Assembly: GCA_027625915.1 (NCBI GenBank)
Contig: JANTQA010000023.1
Span: forward strand, 20,894,001-20,958,000
DNA: 64,000 bases
From: Anaeramoeba flamelloides
Lineage: Eukaryota; Metamonada; Anaeramoebidae
Direction: 5' to 3'
Positions 22,801-31,103 of the stretch are shown here, piece after piece. The notes under the pieces were generated by a model. The model did no database searches and was not told where the DNA came from. It worked only from the letters and a program-made list of their open reading frames with translations. The translations under genes were made by a program, and so were the position numbers. Numbering within the stretch: position 1 is the stretch's first letter; every line of letters starts with the position of its first letter.

Positions 22801-25800
22801 AATTTGATTATTAAAATAATAGTAATTCAAAACATTATTTTATTAATAATAATCCAAAAACTTTGTTAATTTTATGATAAAAAAAATAAATAAAAAAATA
22901 TATAACTGAGAAATTTTAATTTTTTTTTTTTAACCGAAATTTCAATAAATATCGAATTAAGAAAAAAATTAGAAAATTCATTTCTTTAGGCAAAAATTAA
23001 AAGTTTAATCTGAATAATTTTCTAAAACTTCAATTTTAACAATGGAAAATAAATTTAAAAAACAAAAAAAAAATTTTTTTGTAAAATAATTTCATTTATT
23101 ACATTGGAATTAAATCAATAAAAATTTCTTTACGATATAAAGTAATAGACTCTTAATTTCAATATATAAAAATAAAAAATGCAAATTAAAATATTATTCA
23201 AAGATAATTAAATAATCTTCGAAACCAAGGGTTTTTTTTTTTGAATTTTGTTGTTTGTAAAAATTAGAAAAAAATCATGTATTAAAATTGAATTTGTAAA
23301 TCGAAATTAATCCAGAGATCTTTAAAATAAATTTTGATCTAAGGTATTTTATTAAATAATATTGTTTGTTTTATGTCTAGATTTTTAAAAAAAGTCAATA
23401 ATAAGAAATTGTAAAAAATTTTAAAAAAAAATCCTATGTTATTATTATTGAAGAAGTGTAAATTACACTCTAGATGTCCTTTTACTTAAATTTATAAAAG
23501 GTAATTTAAGCGTAAAATCAAATATTTCATGATTTTTCAAGAAAGTACATACTCAAATTATCTTTATGTTCAAAAAGCAAAAGAAAAAATTAACAAGAAA
23601 AAAGGAAAGAATGAAAAAAAAATTCATAGAAAAAAATTTAAAAAAAAAAGAAAACAAAATAAAAAGGGTTTATAAGAAGCAATTGGTAAAAAATCAAAAA
23701 AAAAAACCAATTAATTTTATCTTTAATTAAGAACACCCAAAATCGCATCCACAATACTTTTGGTTAATTTAATTTTTTTTTGATAATTGATCCTGAATGT
23801 TCATTTGGGGGATCGTTATTTAAATTGTTTTAATTTTTTTTTTTTTTTGATCTAATTTGCTTTAAATCCTTGACTTTTTTTGCCTTTTCTTTTTGGTTTT
23901 TTTATTTTCAAGTTATTCATACTTTTGTGTTTCAGTGTCTCAGTATTAACAAGTAACAACTTGATCTTTTTCCTTTGTAACTCTTCTTCCCAATATAAAG
24001 AAGATTCAGTCAGGTAAAAAATGGAAAAAAATAAAAAAATTAATAAACTCTTTTTCAGTCAAAGTGGCCCAGTTTTATTGAAGAAATAGAATATATTCTA
24101 TGAGTTTAATCCAGTATTCTCTCGAAATACATTTTCAAGTTTTAAATCATGATCATTTTTTCTAATTTTACTAATTATTTTTTTTATTGTTTTTTGATTT
24201 TTTTTTTTTTTTTTTTTTTTTTAAAAATTAAATTTGAAAAAAAAAAAAAAAAAAGTTTAAAACTCCAAATTAACATTAAGAAAATTGAGTCTTTGTAATT
24301 TTTATTAAAATTCAGACACTTACTATTAAATAAATATTATTGTCTACAATTTTAATTTCCTAAAGAAATTGAGAAATTTTGCACGAGGCCTCCCAATGAA
24401 AGGGTATAAAAAATTTTTTCAACATTTTATTTTTTTCAAAATTTAAAGTTTTTTCAGGTATTTCTTTGATGAATATTGATCTCGAATCCAAAGTTAATTA
24501 TTTCTATTATTTCTAAGTAATCGTATGTTTGGTTGATTATTAAAAAAAAAAAAGGTGGATTATTCATTCTTGGCTGGGCCACTTTGAGTGAAATGGAGTT
24601 TATGTGTATTGGTTTCGAACTGATAACTAAATAATTTAAATTCTAAAATTATATTTGTTGAAAAAACTGTCAAATTTTACAATGAAAAAAAATATTATTT
24701 TCTTTTCAAATTTAATTTATATTTTTTTTGTTGTTTAATTAATTTCTAATCAAAAATATACATTACTATTGAATGATAAAAAATAGATAAAATAAATTTT
24801 CTATGTAATATTAAAAGATATTTTGTAATGAATAAATTATTTAAACAAGTATTTTATGTCATACTTTGGAGGTGCTAAGGGCCCCAAAAAATTTACAGTA
24901 AAGAACGATGTGTTTTTATCATTAAAACTCGGAAATGTTTTGATGTTTAGACAAACTTTTCAAAAAAAAAATTTTTTTTGGATATATTCCTTTTATTAAC
25001 GAATAATAAAATCTCAAAAATCAAGAAAAACTTTTTCAAATGTTAAAAAATATTTTTATAAAGTTCTAATCTATTTTATTGAAGACACCCTATACCATTT
25101 CCAATTTTAAAATTTTCTTTCAAAGAGAATTATTTATCAATTCTATATCTTAGAATCTTTTCATAACAATTCAAATTAAAATTTTTGTTTCGAAGGCAAT
25201 TAGGCTATTTAGTGGTGCTAAGGGATATAAACTATATTCCAAAAATTTGGACACAATTTAAAAAGTTGAAAGAATAACAATACTAAACTTTAAATTCAAT
25301 TTGGGAAGAATTTTAATTTTACAAACTATTTCATTTTTTGTCTTTTTTGTTTTGTTTTCAATACCTTATTTGCAGTTACGTAATCTTTTTCCTTAGATCT
25401 GAAAATTTTTTTCGATAGTTGATAGAAGGTTATTGTTGGATTTGTTTAATAGGAAAATCACATGCAATTGGTAGATGGTATCTTATCATTTGATCGATCA
25501 ATAATTTTTGGTGAAATTTCAACAAATTAAACAATACAATTTTTGTTCCGCTCGTTTCATTATTTTGGACACATCCACTTTTTTATTTTTGAGTTTTATA
25601 TTTTTTTCTTTTATTTGGATGAAAATAATTACTTATTAAAACATAAATATTGGGTTACTTAAAGGGGGTTTTATATTAGGTTTGATAAAATATAATGAAT
25701 CGAGTTTCTTTTTGCCTATTTTTGATTTTGGGTGTGTCCAAATTTTTGGAATGGGGTTTATAACTGTAAAAAATATTTTTGGCTTTTTCAAGATTTTTCG

Positions 25801-27425
25801 AAATATGTTTTCTAGTTGGTTCATCTGCCCAGATATTTGATCTTTTTTTGACTTTGTTGGCTTTACCTTCTTTTGTTTAATTTTTCATACATTCTTTTTC
25901 AAAAAAAAAAAAAAATTAAAATCTAAACATATCAATCTTTCTATACTTTTCTATGAAATATTAATAAATAGTCCTGAGTGAAAAAGAAAAATATTCAGAA
26001 AAATATTTTCAAAATGAATCACAAGTTATTCAATTTATAAAAGAACAATATAATGATTATTTTTGTATTATAATTGAAGGAGACATCAATTTTTATCAAG
26101 ATGAAAGTGATTTTTTATCATTAAAAAAAACTGTAAATTTTGGAGCTGATTTATTAAGAACCCTACCATTTTTTGATATTCATAGATTTTTAACATTTCG
26201 AGAAAATTGCCGAAAATATGGAATTAATTTCCCAATTATACCGATGATTTTGCCAATTATTGATTACACCTCGACAACACAATTAATTGAATATAATAAC
26301 ATTATTATACCAGAAGAAATTTTAATTAAATTATCAAAACTGAAAAACGAACCAGAGCCGCTATTAGAATACGGAGTCAAAATTACGACAAATTTATGCA
26401 AGACCTTAATTAAGCACCGGGTTAGGGGCTTTCATTTTTTAACTTTAAATCGGGAAGAGCCAATTAAACAAATTTTACAGGGCCTAAATTTAATTTTATC
26501 ATCGCGCTTAAGAAGGCAATTACCGTACAGAAAGTCGACAGATCCAAAAAGAAAGAATGAAATCGTTCGGCCAATTTTCTGGGCCAAGAGGCCAATTTCT
26601 TATACGCTGTTAACTTCGCATTGGGAAAAGTTTCCAAAATATTCATGGATTGAAATCAAAAACGGCAAACCAGAATATGGGCAACTAAATGAAAAAATTT
26701 TAAAAGAAATACATAAATGCAAAAGTTCAATCAAAGACTTTGGATTAAAATTAAGGTCCATAAGGGATGTTGAAATCGTTTTTATGAAATACCTACAGGG
26801 GAAAATTCGATCACTGCCGTGGAAAGAAGATCTCCTATCGCTCGAAAACATGATAATAAAAACCAAATTAGAAGAAATCACACAAAATGGTCTCCTAATC
26901 ATCAATTCGCAGCCAAGAATAAATTCTGTTTCGAGCGAAGATCTAAGAGTTGGCTTTGGTGGGCCAGGTGGTTACATTTTCCAAAAAAGATATTTGGAAT
27001 TTTTTATAGACCCAGAAAGAATCACCTCTTTAATAAAATATCTGGAAACAAATTCAAATTTAATCTACCATGCTACAAACCATGACGGATCAACGGTTTT
27101 CACTAATAATAAAAAAAATCATATAACAACAGTTACCTGGGGTATTTTTTCCGGTGAAATAATCCAGCCAACGGTCGTGGACCCATATTCTTTCCTCAGC
27201 GTTTGGAGAAAAGAAGCATTCGCACTATGGCTCTCGCAATGGGGCGACCATTATCAAAAAGAAAGCAAATCAAGGAAAATTATCGAAACAATACACAACA
27301 ATTATTTCTTAATGAATATAGTAGACAACTTTTTTATTCAAACTTCGCATCCTTTGACCGGAAGCCTTTGGACAGTGTTAACAGACTTTTTCCGAGAAAA
27401 CCCCCGAAAAGATATTCAAAATTAA
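19884..27425 (+). CDS. MTHFR homologue with degenerate FAD/folate pocket
   Basis: Two exons, 19884-20235 and 25972-27425, join in frame (phase 1; donor GTAATA, acceptor TAG) into 601 aa, colinear with human MTHFR (656 aa). The family reduces 5,10-methylene-THF with an FAD TIM barrel (here about residues 20-285) and is inhibited by SAM bound to a C-terminal domain (about 330-590). The C-terminal half is well kept: RPIFWAKRPISY linker, NSQPRIN, GYIFQKRYLEFF, VTWGIF, IIQPTVVDP, EAFALW. The catalytic Glu survives in SFEF (Glu27). The other pocket positions are changed: the Thr of DVT is Ala58, the His of ILHMT is Gln86, the Asp of RGDP is Val118, the Gln of TQLFF is Leu182 and the Tyr of HFYTLN is Leu274. 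It is therefore probably an inactive or altered paralogue. The human Ser-rich N-terminal tail is absent. No gene symbol is assigned because function is doubtful. Confidence 0.88.
20671..20831 (+). pseudogene. Repeat-borne ORF fragment inside MTHFR intron
   Basis: About 52 codons of open frame ending at TGA have a non-random composition (ELRAHIDQFEINFVKKVTG, then FFDLRDLIKNKYGLKKELI). A more decayed copy of the same DNA, with flanking similarity, lies in the VPS16 intron at about 35285-35410. It is therefore more likely a fragment of a transposon protein than an exon. I do not recognise the protein. Confidence 0.4.
21380..22170 (-). mobile_element. 5'-truncated LINE relic (lineage 2), 3' end
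   Basis: The minus strand encodes a C-terminal LINE segment. 'STTRFKLKPFCNRLNRYIY' is alignable with 'STSILKLRTFTNYLNRYSY' of the LINE at 61448-64000. It is followed by a zinc-knuckle-like motif, CCCSEKKIDDLDHF, ending in a stop at 21868. The downstream part (to about 21380) matches the plus-strand relic at about 33645-34185 in inverted orientation, so both share the same 3' end. It lies antisense in the MTHFR intron. Confidence 0.6.
24056..24590. mobile_element. TIR element (CAGTCAAAG family) in MTHFR intron
   Basis: The left end CAGTCAAAGTGGCCCAG (24056) is matched by the complement at the right end (CACTCAAAGTGGCCCAG, ending 24590). The 535-bp interior is non-coding and contains long T and A runs near 24199-24254. 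A longer relative with ends CAGTCAAAGGGG lies in the VPS16 intron at 36132-37053. No clear target duplication is visible. Confidence 0.55.
25225..25765. mobile_element. Family-A TIR element in MTHFR intron
   Basis: The inverted ends ATTCCAAAAATTTGGACACA (25236) and its complement (ending 25752) extend outward through a weaker 'tataaac' match to about 25225 and 25765. The interior holds the family signature 'gatggtatcttatcatttgat'. Related but decayed copies lie at about 811-1353 and 33280-33645. No transposase frame is present, so it is a non-autonomous DNA element. Confidence 0.6.
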
Positions 27426-28185
27426 TGGAATTTTTCTTATTTTTTGTTTTTTTAGTTTTTTCGTTTAAAAAAAAAAAAAAAAAATTCTTTTACAAATGGA
27501 GTTTGAAAATCTTTCCATTTGAAATTCATTTTTTTTTTTCAAAATATAATTTTGAATTTTATGAATTCAAGATAATTAAACAAAAACAAAATAAATATTT
27601 AAAAATCAATATTGTTTAGTCATCTTGATTTTTTATTTAAAATATCTAAACAAAGTTTGCCACTCAGAAGAAAATACGATGATTTTTCAGTACAAAATTT
27701 TTGAGAAAATATAATTTAGAATAAAAAAGTAAATACTGACATAAAAAAAAAAAGTAAAAACGACAACCAATTAAATGTGCTCTTTGGTTAATATTTATTG
27801 AAAATATAATTTATTTCTTAATAAAATTATACATCCATTTGTTCATTTAAAATAAAATCCAAATAATGATTTTGTCAGTATTTTTTTTTTGTTTTTCATA
27901 AAAATAAAAAAAAAATTCTTTGGCAGTTCAATTAAGTATAAATTATCCCATTTCCAGATATATATATATAATTATAAAATACTTTACTAAAATCCTAAGA
28001 ATGGAAAGTGCCGGTCTTGAACGAATTTTAATCATAATTTTCTCGAGTTTAATTTTGAAAATTAGACAGAAAAAAATTATGATCGTTTATTCTTGATTGT
28101 AGAAAGATAAGAATCATTTCAATTGTATATTGTTTTTATTGTAATGATTGATTTTATGGCTACACCAATTTGGCTACTCTTCTTC
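27426..28185. other. Tail-to-tail spacer between MTHFR homologue and bZIP gene
   Basis: The 760 bp carry the 3' ends of two convergent genes. The sequence is A/T low complexity with A runs near 27470-27483 and a short TA run near 27960. No gene or repeat with recognisable ends was found. Polyadenylation sites cannot be placed because AATAAA-like strings occur by chance everywhere in this composition. Confidence 0.5.
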
Positions 28186-29181
28186 TTATTTATAAACCAA
28201 TTGGAAACCAAACCCCTTTGATTGGGTTTTCACTCTTTTTTTTGAATAATTTTGAGGATAATCGTTGTCTTGGTTTGGAAAAACAGAGAAATCAAAAATA
28301 AAATCTGTTTGATTTCTTTGGATCCTTTGGCTTCGGTTTCCTGATTGGTTTAATCTTCTTTGTCTCGCGATTGTTGCTTTAAGTTTTAATTTTTGTCGTG
28401 AAATTCTTTGTTTTAATTTGTTATTCTTTTTCTCGTATTCCGAGATCTTCTTGTTTAGTTCGTTACTATCCTTTTCTAATTCATTAATTTCAGATTCTAA
28501 TTTTTCTTTTTCTTCTTTTTCTTTTTTGCGATGGTACCTTGCAATTACTCGATCTCTGGCCTTTTTACGTTCAGCAATTTGCTTTTTGGGTAACTTTTTC
28601 ATTTCCTTTTTTGAGAGCGGACGCAAAATTTGCTTTTCTTTCTCGGTCATTTCAATATTTGGATCTTGAAAAATGTTGATCTTGTTTTTTTTTATTGAGT
28701 TTTTGTTTGTCTTTGGTTTTGTTTTTTTGTTTTGATTCTTCTTTTGACTTGAATCTTGATTTTTTTCATCATTTATATTTATACTTGTGTTCTTTTTTGT
28801 ATCCTCACTTAGACTTATGTTTGTATTCTTCTTTGTGCCATGGTTTGTATTTGTATTTGTATTTGTATTTGTATTCTTGTCTTGTGTTTTTTTGTGATCT
28901 TGTGTTTTTTTACTTTTGTTTTTATTGTGATCTTCATTCTTTGTGTCTTTTTTGAGAGTTTGTGATCCTTTGTTAGTGTTTGTGTTTTGGGGTAATTCTA
29001 ATGGCAAAATATTTGTATTGTCTTTGGTTGTTTGTAGAATAGGATTTTTCGTTTCCTGAATCAAATTTGGGATGGCTTCTAGTTGATCTTCTGTAGAAAG
29101 AAAGTCTAAATCAAGATCGTTATAGGTACCAAAGATATTTGGAAAATCAAAGTTTTCTTGAGACGATGGTGCGTTGTCCAT
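28186..29181 (-). CDS. bZIP transcription factor with atypical basic region
   Basis: A single-exon frame of 331 aa starts at MDNAPSSQENF. Residues 66-170 are Asn/Thr/Lys-rich and disordered, including a run of Asn-Thr pairs. The basic region (about 199-220) reads KKQIAERKKARDRVIARYHR. It is followed by a perfect heptad series L228, L235, L242, Y249 and L256, so a coiled-coil zipper is clear. The bZIP spacing rule N-x7-R-x9-L is met exactly, but Asp210 stands at the invariant Asn position, with Arg218 and Leu228. The family binds DNA as dimers in the nucleus; the Asn contacts bases in the major groove, so the Asp suggests altered or weakened DNA recognition. Residues past 264 are basic (KLKLKATIARQRR) and might add a nuclear localisation signal. 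The gene is convergent with the MTHFR homologue and about 1.9 kb from the 3' end of VPS16. Confidence 0.8.
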   Translation of the reverse strand: MDNAPSSQENFDFPNIFGTYNDLDLDFLSTEDQLEAIPNLIQETKNPILQTTKDNTNILPLELPQNTNTNKGSQTLKKDTKNEDHNKNKSKKTQDHKKTQDKNTNTNTNTNTNHGTKKNTNISLSEDTKKNTSININDEKNQDSSQKKNQNKKTKPKTNKNSIKKNKINIFQDPNIEMTEKEKQILRPLSKKEMKKLPKKQIAERKKARDRVIARYHRKKEKEEKEKLESEINELEKDSNELNKKISEYEKKNNKLKQRISRQKLKLKATIARQRRLNQSGNRSQRIQRNQTDFIFDFSVFPNQDNDYPQNYSKKRVKTQSKGFGFQLVYK

Positions 29182-29887
29182 TGTAACACTTATTCAAAAA
29201 AATTCAAAACAAAGAATTGTTTTAGAATAGGATCAACCGGAGGAAAATCAAGAAAAAAAAATAAATTTAAATCGAAAAGATCACAACAAGAATAGCACAA
29301 AAATTTGAGTCACTTTCTTTACTTAGCAACACTTTTGTTTTTTTGAAATTGTTCCAAATTTTGAAAGGAATTCAAGATCTCAATTCAATAACTTTCAATT
29401 TAAAAGCTTTTACAATTCAAACTTTTAAAAACATGCAATTTGAACAACTTTCCACTTTTCGGGTTTTCTTTAAAAAGAGTTACGGTTTTTGAAAGTTAAC
29501 TAATCGTTTTCTCAAGAGATAACTTTTCAAAAATTTCAATTAAATTCCAAATTAGCTATCTTTTGTTAATTATTATTTTTTACCCTTTTTTTGGTTTTTA
29601 TAAATTTGTATCAAGTATTTCAAATTTAAAAAAATATAAAAGGATATTAAAGAAATCTTTCCTGATAAAAGTCTGAAAGTTCGAAAAAGTCTTGAAAGTA
29701 TTTGGAAAGATTGTGTTAGAATTGTTGTGATCAATTTTGGATTGGTTTCTGAAAGATAAAAGATTTTATTTAAGTTGAAAACCATTTGAAAAACAAGTTT
29801 TTATTCCTTTTAAAACGAAATAGACCTTTATTGGATTGTTATGGTTTTTGAAATGAAAATTTGATACAACTAATCTTCTTTTATTTA

Positions 29888-30085
29888 CATTCACTTCTAC
29901 TTTTAAGACACAAACTTTGAAGAAAATTTAAGGCACAGAAAAATCTCAAATTAAAGAACATTTTTGAAATATTTTTTTTTTACAATTTATTTGAGTAGAA
30001 TTTGAAAATTTGGTGAATTAATTTGAGATTTTATCTGTGCCTTATATATTTTTCCAAGTTGGTGTCTTAAAAGTGGAACTGACTG
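29888..30085. mobile_element. 198-bp palindromic MITE, copy 1 (Tc1/mariner-like)
   Basis: This is a near-complete inverted repeat. The left end CATTCACTTCTACTTTTAAG is matched by the complement of the right end (...AAAGTGGAACTGACTG). It is flanked by TA on both sides (29886-29887 and 30086-30087). The length and internal sub-repeats ('atttaaggcacag', 'atctcaaattaa') match the copies at 53124-53319, 59110-59308 and 63630-63827. TA duplication and CAGT-type ends suit Tc1/mariner transposases. Confidence 0.8.
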
Positions 30086-30319
30086 TAATCTAATAAATCT
30101 TTTCCTTTAGGATTCTTCATCAAAACTTGAAAAACAAACACACTGTATGGAAAAGGGACTAATCAAATAAATAGAAAACACAAATTGGGTATCTTCTATG
30201 TAATTTCTTCAACTTGTGATAAAAAAGTTCTAATTTTTTTCAATTTTATAACAAAATTAGTAATTTTTCCAAAAACTGAAGATTTTTTTTTTTATTTTAT
30301 TTTGAATAGAGGAAATTAA

Positions 30320-30860
30320 TTTCCTCTTACAACAGTTAGGTTTTCTTGATTTTTCTGTTTATTTGGTAAATAAAGAGATTTTCGTTCGGTTTTTTTGATT
30401 TTTTGAAATGAAAAGAAAATTTATTAAAATTTTCTGTTTATTTCAAAAACTAAAAAAAAACCTAGAACTCTTCAACAAATAAAACGGAAAACCTCAAGAA
30501 AACCACCGTTATGTATTTTTTAATGTTAAAATTTTAAAAAAATTTTCTGAAATTGTCTTTTTATTTCTCAAATTAAAAAAAACCGCAGTTATCTTTTCCA
30601 GAATTTAAAAGAATTGAGCAAAATCTTTGATTTTTCTCCATTCTTTTAAATTTTGTAAAAGCGTGGATAGGTTTTCTTGAGGTTTTCTGTTTTATTTGGT
30701 GAAGTTTTCTAGGTTTTTTTGAGTTTTCTATTGATTTTCCAAATAAAATAGAAAACCTCAAGAAAACCTAGAACACTTCACGAAATAAAACAGAAAACCT
30801 CAAGAAAACCTAGGCACTCTACGGCACTCTCTGTTAGGTTTTCTTTAATTTAAAATAATA
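30320..30860. repeat. Nested inverted/tandem repeats (family E)
   Basis: Several direct and inverted copies of a unit reading 'gaaaacctcaagaaaaccta' alternate across this region, giving stacked potential hairpins (for example 30665-30700 against 30745-30780). The part at about 30540-30640 is similar, in inverse orientation, to about 39330-39470, which also carries 'aattctggaaaacttaacgg'. Both copies lie in intergenic DNA and no frame is conserved. Confidence 0.55.
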
Positions 30861-31103
30861 GAGTAAAATTAAAGGTTTTTCTTGATTCTTTTGAATACTG
30901 GATAAATTTTTACAAACATTTTAATTTTTCGTACTCACTTTTGTAAGTAAAAAAAAAAATAAAATAAAATCAATTTACTTGAATTAATGATCTATTCTCC
31001 ATTTGTAAGATATTTATTAAATTTAAACATAATTTAAAAAACAAAAAAAATTCAAAGAAAAAATTATAAAAATTATTATTTGAAAAGAAATAAGAAAAAA
31101 AAA

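Larger units (their letters stand above)
20236..25971 (+). other. Giant intron of the MTHFR homologue (5736 nt)
   Basis: The exons on either side align to human MTHFR with no missing segment (31 residues here against about 33 in human between the junction and the DYF motif), so this is a single intron. It carries several relics listed separately: a repeat ORF fragment (20671-20831), a family-B arm, a LINE 3' fragment (about 21380-22170), a TIR element (24056-24590) and a family-A element (about 25225-25765). It also has long T and A runs near 24199-24254. Confidence 0.85.
29182..31103. other. Spacer between bZIP promoter side and VPS16 3' end
   Basis: This 1.9-kb stretch holds a 198-bp MITE (29888-30085) and a nested set of inverted repeats (about 30320-30860) built from the unit 'gaaaacctcaagaaaaccta'. 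The bZIP promoter should lie in the first few hundred bases. No coding frame with recognisable similarity was found. Confidence 0.5.

Noticed and set aside
30320-30860. Possible CRISPR-like array of 20-bp units
   Set aside because: Units are in both orientations with irregular spacing and no unique equal-length spacers, and the DNA is eukaryotic.
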